In this document: positions 20,701 to 33,700 of the stretch, one piece after another | Layout of the letters: the number at the start of each line of letters is the position of its first letter | Position numbering within the stretch: position 1 is the stretch's first letter | Assembly: GCA_038030265.1 (NCBI GenBank) | Contig: CM075943.1 | Span: 11,284,001 to 11,348,000, forward strand | Origin: Corythucha ciliata | Lineage: Eukaryota; Arthropoda; Insecta; Hemiptera; Tingidae | Direction of reading: 5' to 3' | Length of the DNA stretch: 64,000 nt | Program-made: the position numbers and the translations under genes | Notes under the pieces: model-generated | Database searches by the model: none | Told to the model about the DNA's origin: nothing | The model's input: only the letters and a program-made list of their open reading frames with translations

Positions 20701-21796
20701 GAGCGAAACAAAATTGTATTTAGTGAACGTTGGGAGGGAGCAGTCTCCTTTACCTTGATTTTCGACGTCTCATTATTTCCAAGGTGAACGGATTTTGTCG
20801 AACGTTATTCTTAAGCGACACCAACAATTTGTAGTCAATTTCGTCGTCATTTATTCGCGGCACGTGAATTTTATCGTCTTTCAAGCCGAAAATTTTGAAA
20901 GGCTCGGCTCCAACGCCGAAAACATTCTCCCACTCTCGTCGACACAGGTCATCGTACTCGTCAAATTCGGGGAAATTGGGGAGATCGGCAATGTTCTGCG
21001 AGTTTTTTAAAACATGTTGTTAAGTACAGTTTTTTAAGAAATTGAAATTTAAAAAAAAAAAACCTTTTTGAGGAGGAGCTCTGGGTACTCGCGCTCAACG
21101 TCAAACGGAGGAATTTTAGGCAAAATTACTTCCGCCCCAAAGTCAAACTCTTTTTTCATATTGTTCACCTGTTCGTGAGCCATTTTAAAATAGATGACCA
21201 TTTTAATTTTTTCGTCTCTCAGCTTCAAAACTTGTTCGTTGAATTCTTGTTTGGTCTCATGAATCTGTGTGGAATGGGGTTGGAGGGAGGGGATTTTTAC
21301 CCGTCACCATAAAAAAAAAAGTTGTATCTTCTATTTTTGCCCACCTTCCGCCTAGCGGCTAAAATGTCCGCGAATTTAAGATTTACGCTACTCTGTTCGT
21401 GTTTAGGGGCTCGATAGCTCGGAGCTGTTTTCAACTTGAAATTTTCTATGTAGGCTTTGATGTCGTGCTGAATGTCAGCGATGGGCATGTCTGGGTTGAT
21501 TTCCGCGGACGCTTTTATCTTTTCCAACTAAACTTCAGAAGAAACAATCAAAAAGAGCGGAAGAGAGAAGCGGGGGGGGAGGGAGGTAACTCTGTACCTC
21601 TTTTTTCCTTTGGATTCGTCGGATTCGATCATTGTTCAAACGACGGAAGCAAGTCTTTTGTGTCAGAGAATATTTCTCCTTTTCGAGGAGTTGCTGTCCC
21701 TTGAGAGTTAAATAGTCGGGAATAAGATCTGGTGGAATGAGGGGAGCCACTTCCTCGATTTTGTTTTGTTCTTCTTCCTCTTTATAGGAAACCACT
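17734..21796 (-). CDS. CFAP44: CFAP44 exons 15-26: coiled-coil C-terminal half
   Basis: Exons are 21796-21598, 21527-21345, 21264-21064, 20995-20754, 20698-20455, 20390-20216, 20154-19986, 19916-19778, 19195-18996, 18891-18702, 18646-18512 and 18453-17734. The protein here is helical and rich in Lys and Glu, with segments such as AEVILPKIPPFDVEREYPEL and an acidic cluster of Ser/Glu/Asp in exon 21. The last exon is unusually long (240 codons) and ends in a Glu-rich tail. Antisense serine-rich frames over 17951-18358 are reflections of that tail. All introns except the 582-bp one at 19196-19777 are under about 330 bp. Confidence 0.92.
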
Positions 21797-24700
21797 CTGT
21801 GAAGATGTGGGGCACGAAACAGACATTTAATGTTGTGGCCGGGGCACGCAGTGGTGAGGGAGAGGGGGGAGGGTATTCCCTTCCGTTCTTTATCATCCGA
21901 CAGCTCCGACGAGGTGTGGACAATAATAGCTGGGTCGGGTAGGCAGGGGCAGGTGTGGGCAAAATACTTTGAAAATGTATTTTAAATACAAAGCCCAAAA
22001 TACTTTCAAAAATACAAATACTTTTTGAATTGTATTTTGAATAAAATACAAATACAATTTAAAATACTTTTCAAAAATTCGATTTCGACGGCAGATAGTG
22101 CGAAAAACACGAAAAATAAATAATTCAAAAATATCAGGTCCTTCAATAGACAAGTTGGCAAAATGTAGCAGCGCGAAATGGCGCCGCGCCGCGATGCGCA
22201 AAGAAAAGTAGGCAAGTTGTCACGAAGTATTTAGTACCGAACCGGCGAGCACTGGTGGATCGTGAGCTGAAAAGGAGGTGAGGTCACTGGTGGACCTATA
22301 TCGGGGCCCGGGGCGGAAATCTTCAAGAGGCCCCTAAAAGTCTCTAACTATACATAAAACCTCTATTGGTAACCTCTAAGGCCTTTTCCTAATTTTAGCC
22401 ATGGCCTTTTCCATATATTGTAGGCAAATTACCGCTATTTCCACAGTCTATCCGCTAAACAGCGCTTATGCCAAGTTTAAACTGCGAATTTCTCCATTTT
22501 AGCCGCGAATGAGTGCTTTTTGTCAACTTTAACTGCAAATTAGCGCTTTTCGCCGCAAATTAGCGGGATAATCCCCCCACCACCACCATAAAGACATAAA
22601 TGTGCGCTTTTCCCCAACTATAGCAGCAAAGTAGATTTGCTATCCTGTGAATCAGCGATGTTTCTTCAACTTTCCTCGAGATGGCGTTTTCCACAATTTT
22701 AGCTGCAAATTAGCGATTTTTTCTAGCGGTTTACTCAGTATGAGCTGAAAATTACTCAATATTAGCCGCAAAATTCTCGAAATGTTTACCACAAATTAGC
22801 ATTTTTTGTTCACCGTAACCATACACTGCGGAATAGCGATTTCGTCTCAGTTTTACCCGCGAATTTGCGAGTTTTTCACTCATAGCCATAAATTAGCGGT
22901 TTTTCTCAATTTTAACCTCAAAGTCTCCCGAGGAAGCCGCGAATTAACGTATTTCCAATTTTTGACGCAAATTTAAATTTGTCTCAATTTTAGCCGTAAA
23001 TTAGCGCTTTTTCGTAATTTTAGCAGTGCAGTAGCTATTTCTAGCCCGTGTATTAGCGAATTTTGTTCATTTTAGCCACGAATTGGCGTTTTCCGATATT
23101 CTTACTGCAAATCGACAATTCTTCAATTTTTGACAGTGAATTAGCACTTTTTGTTTCAATTTAGGCTGAAAATTCAGTCAGTATCGCGTGCATCACCGAA
23201 ACACACCTGAAAAGAGAGGATAAACTCTCAATACCGGGATATGCTGTAATCCGACAAGATCGACTTACATCAACCCGTGGAGGAGGAGTTGCTATTCTTA
23301 TAAAAAAGAACCTCATCCTGCACGAAGAGCTGCACATACCTCCCTTGGACAATTTAGAAGCATGCGGACTAATCCTTCACACACAACCGAAAGTAAATAT
23401 ATTTACAGTATACAAAGCTCCGAATAAAAGACTGATTGAAACAGACTTAACTTCATTGATGGGCCTTGGTCCTTGTCTCCTAGTAGGCGATCTGAATGCC
23501 AAGTCATCTGCTTGGGGATGCGAGCAAGAAAACTCTAACGGGCGACGATTGTTGCGCTACGCCGATCAAAATTCATTTGATATCATCGCCCCACAGGAAC
23601 CTACTTTTTTCAGAACCCGTAGAACCCCGGACATTCTAGATATACTGATCGCTAAGAATGCTCATTTCCCAATCTTTACCATAACTATATGTGAGCTAAG
23701 CTCGGATCATGCTCCATGTCTAATTTCATTCAATGCACCTGTGCAAGTACAAGAACGAAATTCGCTAATAAAGGGGAAAATGAATTGGACAGTATTTCAA
23801 AAGCATATTGACGAGAACGTTACCATAACCACGCACCGCTCTCCTGAGGAGATCGACAATGACGTAGCAGACTTTCAACAGCTTATTAAGAACGCAGTTA
23901 TCTGCGCCACGATTCTGCCTCCGGAAAGAAGGCCCTTCAATCCGGTTAAAGGCATACCAACTGGGCTGCTCGATCTCATTAAGCATAAAAATGCTGTAAG
24001 GCGTCAGTGGCAAAGATCACGAGATGCTACGCTAAAACGGGAGTTGAATCGCCTCCAAAGACGAGTTAAGAACGCCCTCGACAAGCACCGGTATGCGTCC
24101 TACCAAAAATATGTCGCAGATATCCATCCAGCAGACGGTTCACTGTGGAAAGCCACTAAACGTCTTCTGCGAAAGCCTAACGTCATTCCCCCAGTAAAAA
24201 GTGTTGACACATTTATATCCTCGGACGAAGAGAAGTGCACGGCCCTTGTCTTCTCCCCCCCTCACCGCACCACCCTAGTCACCATGCAGTGAATTCGAGG
24301 GAGTGGGGAGGCTGAAAATCAAGAATTAAACTTTATTGAAGCTAAATACTTACCATTTTTACTTGTTTTGAGTTCCGAGAAAAAATTGCTCCCAGGGTGG
24401 GATTCGAACCCACGACCTCCTAGTTTCGCGCCAGGCGCTCTGCCACTGAGCTAGCCTGAGAGGCTTACGCTAAGAGCAAACCCCACCAGAGAGAAACTCC
24501 CTCTCGGAACCCAAACGCACGAATCGGGTCAGTGCGTGTTTTACAATTGTTCTTTTTTTCTTTATGTGTCCCAGCAATTAATTAATTGCAAATTAGACTA
24601 CCCTTGTCTTAGGACTTTTCAAGGGATTACTCCCCAACCCACAAGTAAAAATGGTAAGTATTTAGCTTCAATAAAGTTTAATTCTTTATTTTCAGCCTCC

Positions 24701-27700
24701 CCACTCCCTCGAATTCACTGCATGGTGACTAGGGTGGTGCGGTGAGGGGGGAGTAATCCCTTGAAAAGTCCTAAGACAAGGGTCGTCTAATTTGCAATTA
24801 ATTAATTGCTGGGACACATAAAGAAAAATAAAACACCTCACGGACCCCGAAAAAACAACAATAAGCAACCTCCTCCTCAAACACAGCTCCATATGTTCAT
24901 TCCCAGGGGGAGAAAAACTCGGCCACACGACCCTCATCAGACACGCAATTGACACCCCACCCGGTCAGTACGTGAGGAAAAGACTCTACCGCATACCAGT
25001 AACCCAGCAACCCATCGTGCAAGGCATCATCGACGACTACATCAGTCAAGGTGTCATCCGGCCCTCCACGTCGCCGTGGAGCTCCCCAGCTCTCCTGGTA
25101 GCAAAGAAGTCCCCGGACGGTCAGAGAAAATACAGGCTCGTGATCGATTACAGGGGCATCAACAACATCACCACCCCGCAAACGTGGCCAATGCCTAGGC
25201 TGGAGGACGCCCTCGACAAATTGACCGGCTCAAAATTTTTTACAACTCTCGACCTAAACTCGGGCTACCACCAAATCCCAATGGAGGAAGACAGTATACC
25301 TCGGACAGCCTTCTCCACTCCCGCAGGTCATTTTGAGTTCCTCCGCATGCCCTTTGGCCTCTGCAACGCCCCAGCGGTCTTCCAGCGCTTAGCTACCGCC
25401 CTCATACAAATCATCGGACCCCAGTATGCCATGGCGTACCTGGACGATATCGTCTTGTTCTCCCCAACATTTGAGGGACACGTCGCTCTCCTGGAAAAGA
25501 CCTTGACCGCACTTTCCGACGCAGGGCTCACCCTGCATCTCGAAAAGTGTCAGCTGGCAGCGAGAGAAGTCGAATACTTAGGACATCTCGTCGGAATAGA
25601 GGGCATCAAACCCCACCCAAAGACACTACAAGCAGTGAAGGAGTTTCCCCCGCCTCAAAACCCTAAGCAGGTCAAGTCCTTCGTCGGACTCTGTTCCTTT
25701 TATCGTCGATTCGTCCCTTCATTCGCCAAGATAGCCCTTCCCCTTACAGCCCTAACGAAAATGGCCAATTCATTTACCTGGACCGACGCCTGCGACAGGG
25801 CATTCCAAACATTATTAAAAAAAAACAAACTCGTCACTCGTTTTGGTGAAGGTTAAACTCGTGACACAATAATTATATTTAAAATTCCTGACCAAAACAA
25901 TTTTCCAGGCAAAAGGTCTGACAAGCCACCAAAACTGAACGAAAAGACATATAACACGTCCTTCGCGACCCCCCTTCCCTGTGGGCAACACCTCAAGTTT
26001 TGAGGGCTGAAATTTACATTAAGTTTGTGTGGAGGACCCCACGATACTTCCATATTCCCGTCGTTCGCTTACAACATGCCTTTCACATGAAACAATTCCG
26101 ACACGAGTGATTAATAATTAAAACTCACCCATCAAAATTAATTAATTTGCCCTAGCCTGTCCTGAAGTTCTGTTCTCATAAAAATGCCAAAGTTCTAAAA
26201 TTTGCTGGAAAGAGCTCTATGTCTCTCAATATTCATCCCATGTCAACGATTGATGCAATAATAACACACAAAAAAATATGAACACACAAATTCTAACGAC
26301 GTGACGAATAATGAATTTTGTAGTCTAATATAGTTCTCTTTAACGGTAACTATCAATTTGAAATATTCCAACACGATCAATGAATTAAATAATGGACACA
26401 TTTTGATCAATAAGACACTCGCTAAAACTCGAAATAATCGAAGAGAAACGAATCTTCGAATACATCCTCGTCAATTTGTTTAAAAAATTAATTTAAAAAT
26501 AACCAAATTGAATTTCGAAAAAATGGCCAGTTCATCGATGGGGAATTTTGTTGTGGTCATTTTAAGACATCATGAGAGGAAATCGGACTAAAATTCTGGT
26601 AGGAGATAGGTTTGGGGCAAAAAAAGAGCTGAAACGCATTCCAAACCTTAGCAACTGTACCGCTCAACAAATCTCATTCAAATTTTAGCAGCGTCTTCTA
26701 GGAACCTAGATGACCATTTTGAACGATCGATCATCAAATTTTGTAATATTCTCTTGGAATTATAAGGGTCCAACCATTTTTACTCCGAACACATTTGTTA
26801 TAATATCTTCCAAATCGCTCAAATTTTACGGTGTACATCTAGAGATGAAGACACAACTTTTGAGCCATCACTCGTCAAGATCTGTCAAGAAAAAAGTGGA
26901 CGACGAACGACGGACGACGGAGGACGGACGACAAACGCCATACTGAAAATCGAGATTTAGGCGTTTTCGGGGTCCAGGAACACGAATCTGGTGTCAGCTA
27001 AATTTTTTTTTTTTTGCCATTACCAAACTTCCTTCCCTACGGGAACATGGAAGTAAAAAAGAAGTGCACGGCGTTCGGCAATTACTTTGCAGATTGCTTC
27101 GGGCCAACTGACGTTTATCCAGTAGCAGACAGAGCCATTGTGGACTTTCTCGACAGTCCGATTCACACAGCTGAAGCGGCTCTGCCGTACATCACCCCCA
27201 AGGAACTGGAGACTCTCATCCTCCAATTAAAAACCAAAAAAAGCCCCGGCTCGGACGGTATCCCCCCATCAGTGGTAAAAGGTCTCCCAAAGAAAGGAGT
27301 TTTGAAACTGCTAAGTATTCTCAACAGTTGCTTACGTCTCACACAACTTCCCAAAAGACTGGAAAGTAGCAGAAATCATAGTCATCCCAAAACCGGGCAA
27401 AGACAAGTCAAGCATAAATAACTACCGCCCTATCAGCCTTTTGCCAGTTTTTGGAAAGCTTTACGAAAAATGCCTTAAAGCACGATTAATACCTTTCTAC
27501 AAAAATATAGCCCCACCTCACCAATTCGGATTCACGGAACACCACTCCACAGTCCACCAAGTATATCGACTAGCAAACAGTATCATAAAAGGCTTTGAAC
27601 AAAAAAAGCATACAGTGTGCGCCCTACTAGACCTTAAACAAGCCTTCGACAACGTATGGCATGCCGGGCTCCTATTCAAGCTTAAACGTGAAGGAATACC

Positions 27701-30700
27701 AAAATTCCTACAAGGATGCATCGAGTCCTTCCTGAACGACCGGAAATTCTATGTGAGAATTAATAATTCCAAATCTACCTTAAGGGAAATGAGGTCGGGA
27801 ACGCCACAGGGTTCGGTCCTCTCTCCTATGTTATTCAACATTTATGTCAGCGACATACCCTCCACAGAAAACGTAGAGCTAGCAAGCTACGCAGACGATA
27901 CTGCTGTTTATTCAACTCAAGCAGACCTGATCGAGGCAAGGAACGCCGTACAAAAAGACATGAATGAAATCAGCTATTTCTTCAAGCGATGGAAAATCCT
28001 AATCAACGCATCAAAATGTGAAGCAAAAATTTTCACTTTACGTCGACCAACAGACCCCGATCCATTAATAATTGAAGGAAACGTTATTCCATGGAATCCA
28101 GCTTTGCAAAGCATTAAGTACCTCGGAGTGCACCTCGATCGGCGGCTATCGTGGAAACTACACATAAATAAAAAACTGAGCGAGGGCTACGCTCGTCAAG
28201 CTCTCCTCAGCTCAATTCTACACAGGAAATCCAAACTGCGACCGCATACTGGAATACTTCTCTACACGTCTATTCTTCGGTCAATGATAATGTACGGAAG
28301 CGAGATCTGGGGTGCAGCCGCCCATTCTAAAATTCAACGGATGCAATCGTATCAAAATAAGATTTTGCGCATATGCGTAGACGCCCCATGGTTTGTGCGA
28401 AACACTCAACTTCATCGAGAGCTCGATGTCCCAACAATAACGGAGCACATAGAAACTAAATTCCGGCGTTTCCACAGCAGGCTTGCCTTTGTGACCGGAG
28501 CCGTCCATTTCTCCATCGGAGATCGAGTAGCAGGAAGGCTAAAACCACGCACACTACAGGATAAATTAAGACTGTGAAATCGTGATGTGATAATACTCCT
28601 AGTCAACAAAATCTCCTGTGATCAGTCTAGTCTAATTCTCAAAAACCTCTAGCTCTTTGAATTTGATTTCTCTTTGTGTTCCCCCCCCCCTTGTGTTCCC
28701 ATTCTATGTTATAGTATCTTCATTCATGACGTCACTCCGTCACTCCAACTAGACCAAAATTTCCCCTTAAATTAATTATTTATCCCTGTTAGTCATGTCA
28801 TTCCATGAAACCGAAAACTGCAACTGAACCGTTCCGAGAAAGACATCATGTATAACACAACATGTATACTGTGTTGAGCTGATGAATAAGGCTGAAAATT
28901 AACTTTTCTCTTTATTCTAGCCAGAATAATTACTGATTTTCTCTGTATTAGCCGCAAATTGGCACCGCATTAGTAATTTTTTCAATTTTAATTATATGTA
29001 GAATAGGGCTTCATCTCAGTTCTAGCCGTGAATCAGTGTTTTTTCTTTTACTTATAACCAGGGGTGGGCAAATTACAGCTTTTTGAGTAATTAATTACAA
29101 ATTACAAATTACTTCCAAAAAAGAGGATTAACTACAAATTACCAATTACTTTTCACTTCCACGAATAATTACAAATTAAATTACTGTAATTGAATTACTT
29201 TTTCAATTACCAATTACCCAAGAGTTGGATTTGTGGAACACGCAAGCGTCTTGCTCTTGTTCACTGTCATTTTTTTAGTGCGTCCAGTCAACAATCGAAC
29301 GTCAGAACAGATCTTTGAGATAGGAAGCAGGAACAGCATAGCCCCAAGATGCCAAGCGCGTCGCATGAGTAGGGTTGCGAAATGTCCGGGGTCAAATTTT
29401 CTAATTTGGCTAATTTTGCCCCACACCCCGGTCTGCGAACTCACGGGGAATCCCGGATAGTCATAGTTTGCTAATTTGGCTAATATTGTCCGGCGTCCCA
29501 ACCAAGGACGTCCTGGGACGCAATATGTCCCGGATTCTTTATGTATTTCTTTGAAATTGTGCATGCGATACCTAACTCTCAGAGAGATTTGCAATGGCAG
29601 CTTTATGTGGTTCGATATTTTTGTGCTTAGAGAATTTTGTGGTTAGAACTATTTGGATTGGAGTTTCTTGTGGTTCGAGCTTTTTGTGGTGTCAGCATTC
29701 TGTGGCTCGAGCTTTTTGTGTTTGGGGCAGGGGTGTAGGTACAGGGGGAATATGGGGGATAGATCCCCCCCCCCCCTAGAGCCACAAGTATACGAACAAA
29801 GGAGCTCTAGTACCATAAAGAAGAGCCCCATAAAATATCCTTGAGCGTTTCACGTTGAAGTTAGATTTAGCAGATTTTCTGGACTTGAAGCAGCCCGAAA
29901 AGGTCCGAGTACGTCCAGCTTTATCCTTGGACTTCAGACCCAGATGATTTTTTGACAGAAATGGATGGATAGATGTAAATTTTTTGGTTTGAAAAAAAAA
30001 AAAAAAAATACAATTTAAATTTGCACCTTCTGAAGGCATTTTTGTGGCTAAAATTCAGAAAAATGGCAAATTCATGAATGGCTATACAATGTTAAAAAAA
30101 TACGCTAATTCACGGCTAGAACTGAAAAAAGGCAATAATCTATACCTATAAAAGTTATATAAAATTGTTAATGCGGTGGTAAAATGTGAAAAACCGATAA
30201 TTTGCGGGTAATATTTAGAAAACAAAATAATCAGCCTGGTCAAAATTAAGAGAAAGGTTAATTTTAAGCCTTAAAATTGAAAAAATTGCTAATTCGAGGC
30301 TAAAAATGGAAAAAATCACCAATTACAGCTAAAATTGCGCCAGACGCCAATCTGTGACTGAAATTGATAAAATTCGCTAATTCACAGGTTTGAAACGCTA
30401 CGACGCGTCGCCGCTACAATTAAAAAAAGCGCTAATTCGCCGGTGAAATTGAGAAAAATCCTTATTTGCGCCAAAAACTGAATACACGCCAATTTTCGGA
30501 TTCTGAAGGCAACTTTTCAGGCTGAAATTGAAAAAAAAACGCCAATTCATGGCAATAGGTGAAGAAACCGCTAATTCGCTAGTAAACTGAGAAAAATCAT
30601 GCAATTTCATGCAAAAACTCCTCCAAAAGCTCCAAGCAAGGCGCGAAATAGTACCCGCTGAGTTTTCGAAGTAATATTGACTCTGACAAGATGGAAATGT

Positions 30701-33700
30701 AATTGGTAATTGTTAATTACAAATTACTTCAAAAAAGTGCTTTTAATTACAAATTACCAATTACAATGGCGTATTGTTATCAGTTACAAATTACCAATTA
30801 CAAATTGTAATTCAATTACTGCCCAGCCCTGCTTATAACCATGAATTTGCCGTTTACCTCAATTTTAGCCACAAAGTTGTTGTCAGAAGGCGGAATTAGA
30901 AATTCCAACACACTTTATCCGCGATTATTTTCCTCAATTTTAGCCGTAAATTCGCGTTTTTTTTCAACTTTAGCTGCTTTGAAGCGTTTCTAATCTGTGA
31001 ATTCGCGAATTACCTTAATTTTTCAGCCACGAATTCGTGATTTCCTCAAATTTTAGCCGGGAATAACACTTTTTCCCAATTTGAGCTGAAAACGAGAGTT
31101 TTTATTTATTTATGACAGGCTAATTATAGTGAATTTTTCAATATTAGCTGTTTTTTTTTTACACTTCAGTCCCACGTTGGCATTTTTCCTTCAATTTTTG
31201 CTATGGATTAGCTTATATTGTTTGGTTTTAGCCTCGAACAGAAGCTACGCATTTGCGTTTTGTCAATTTTTCAAGGTTTAGTGGCTTTGCGGGTCGCGCT
31301 CTCTTCGGTATAGAAAATAACGGCCAACGAAAAATTTAGAGATCTTTTTTATAACGACAATGAAAAATTGGGAAAATGCGAACTCGCGATCAAACTGACT
31401 TATGTTGTTTTAACATAATATTTCTTATTTTTAAAAATAAAAATTGAGGTTTGTTAGCTGTTGGCACGCTACAACTTTAACCAATTTTGGCCACGGGTTA
31501 GCGCTTTTAATCAATTTTAGCAGTGCAGTAGGGATTCTTTCGTTTGTTTGGCGATTTTCCTCCATTTTAGCCACGATTTGGCGTTTTCCTCATTTTCAGC
31601 TGCAGTTTAGCAATTTTTTAGCAGCCAATTAGCACTTTTTTCTCAGTTTGAGTTGAAAATTAGTGTTTTTCTTAAAGTTGGCCCCGCTAATTAATATTTT
31701 TGTCAATTCTAGCCGCGTAGTTTTTTTAGGTTTTAGCCCGCGAGAGCAATTTTTTTCTACGGATTAGCGCTGTTTCTCAGTTTGAGCCTCGATTCTTTCA
31801 GAAGCTATACAGATTTTCGTTTTCTCAATTTCAGCCGCGAATTATTGATTTTTCTTCATTTCAGCTGTGAAATAGCGTTTTCTGATAATTTGCAGCGAAT
31901 TAGCACATCATCTATTCTCTTTTTTTTTTATTAATAGGCGATTTTTCGCCATTTGAGTTGTGAATTTGCCATTTTGGTCCAGTTTAAACTCGAATTAGCG
32001 TTGTTTTTCGCAATGATTGCCACGAGTTTTGTTTACTTGTACAGCTTTGTGTACTTGTAGGCTAGGGCTCTGTATGATCCATTTTTGTGCAAAGTTTCCA
32101 TCCGCTAGCATCATTTTTGCGGCAGTTGTGCTAACAAGGAATTCGGAACTTCCACCTCCCACTATAACTACCCTTCCCTCTCCACTTTTTCGAAAAAAGG
32201 AAAACGTCAATCGAAGGCTGTTATTACACCGGGTTTTTGTGCCAAATATGATGTCACTAAGTTAGGTTATACTGGTGAATGGTGGCGAAGAAGTGGAAAC
32301 TAAAGAACGTTGAAATTAAAAGTATTTGTATTTTCGTTGAGTGTGAAATACAAAATACTTTTGAAAATGTATTTCAAATACAAAGCCCAAAATACTTTCA
32401 AAAATGTATTTTGAATACAGAAGTACAAATACTTTTCCAAAAGTATTTAAATACAATTACAAAATACGTATTTTGTATTTAAAATACAAAGTCAGAGTCC
32501 ACCGCGATAGGAACTATTTCATATCGTTGTGAGTGCTTCTCGTCGCCAAATTATTAGTTTCTCACAAGTTTTGTGTTTACCCCAATAATAATAACGTTAG
32601 TAAATTAACTCTTTACAAATAGTGAAAAGTGCATAATACTTTCACCAAACACTCCAAGCCTGCTCGACGGAATGTCGGAAGGCCCTACCCCCCCTCCATC
32701 CTTGGGGGAAGGGTTGGTGGACCCTTTCAATGTCATACTGGGAAAGTGAGCTCTCATCCACAGGTAAAAAATCTCGCAAACATGAGGATGACCCTCTCCC
32801 AGAAAAAGAGCAAAAAAAAAAAAAAAAAATTAGAGTCACATTAAACCGAAGTCCAAACCCTGTCACGATAAAGAACAGGTATTCGCTTCTTGCGGAGAAC
32901 ACAAACGAAATTCCTTCCTCCATGGAAACCAACACAATTAGCCCTCGTAAAGAAAAGATACCACCTATATTCCTACAAGAAAAAACGCTAAACTACCAGA
33001 AGGTCGTGAGTGATTTGAAAATACATTGCAAAGAAGAATTTTCAACCAGAATGACCAAAAGTGCTCTGAAAATTGTGTTGCAAACTTCCGATGACTTTCG
33101 ATCGGTCACAAAATTCTTCGACACCGAGAAAATACCTTATCATACCTACAGGTCGCCAAATGAAAATAAAACCGTCGAAGTAGCCATAAGAGGCGTTCCG
33201 TTTTCCCTCACGGAAAAGGAAATCGAGGAAGAATTGATTCACTTATCGTATCCCGTCAAAAAAGTAACGCGGTTGCTCAATAAAGACAAGCTCCAGACCC
33301 CCATTTGTTTTGTTTCCTTGGAAAGAACATCAGAAAATGAACAAAAAATCTTAGGCCTTACAAGGCTGTGCTATCCGGTAGTCAGCGTTGAGCCTCGGCG
33401 AAAACCAAATGTCATCCCGCAATGTAAAAATTGCCAGCGATTTCATCATACGCAAAATTATTGCAAGCTTCCTAGTCGATGCGTCAAATGCGACGGCAAC
33501 CACCACTACAAGGATTGCTCAAAAAATAAAGAAACGTTACCAACCTGCGTAAATTGCGGTAAAAGCCATCCGGCGAATTACTGGGGATGTGAGTACTACC
33601 TTCATATCAAACAGCAGAGGCGGAAAAACTATACGGGAAATACATCCGAGGCAAAGCTCAACAAAGTTACCACCCCAAACCTACATCCCATCACCTCTCG

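Larger units (their letters stand above)
24243..27061. mobile_element. 2.8-kb composite insertion in LINE 2
   Basis: The host LINE sequence GAAGTGCACGGC is duplicated on both sides (24231-24242 and 27061-27072), so this DNA arrived as one insertion or a chain of insertions at one site. The inserted DNA ends with GGAAGTAAAAAA. It contains inverted repeats around a tRNA-like sequence (24255-24826), a Ty3/gypsy pol fragment (24905-25818), and 25860-27010, where I see no coding content apart from a CGACGGACGACGGAGGACGG low-complexity patch near 26895. Confidence 0.75.
23175..28888 (+). mobile_element. Jockey-like LINE 2, 5'-truncated, itself interrupted
   Basis: The 12-bp duplication AGGCTGAAAATT flanks it at 23163-23174 and 28889-28900. 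It lacks ORF1 and the start of ORF2, and has no poly-A, ending GAGCTGATGAATA. A 2.8-kb insertion splits ORF2 at 24243-27061. It is related to LINE 1 at 32493-40054 but clearly diverged. Confidence 0.88.
22430..32000. repeat. Class I degenerate 30-bp array, split by later insertions
   Basis: The phrase CAATTTTAGCCGCGAATTAG then CGCTTTTTCT recurs about every 30 bp in 22430-23162, 28901-29050 and 30840-31990. Units differ strongly, but the order of the words is kept. The two internal gaps are exactly the LINE (23175-28888) and the hAT-like element (29059-30831), both with target duplications taken from array sequence. The array was therefore about 2 kb and contiguous before them. No reading frame is conserved. 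Confidence 0.75.

Noticed and set aside
24389..24461. A functional tRNA gene
   Set aside because: An extra base before the D-arm, a non-U position 33 and its location inside a transposon insertion make a functional gene unlikely. It is kept only as tRNA-like.
24905..25818. An active LTR retrotransposon
   Set aside because: Only the RT segment is present, with no LTRs, gag, protease or integrase.
22430..32000. Regular repeats of about 30 bp resembling a CRISPR array
   Set aside because: Units drift continuously with no constant repeat alternating with unique spacers, there are no cas genes, and the host is a eukaryote. They are degenerate minisatellite-like arrays.
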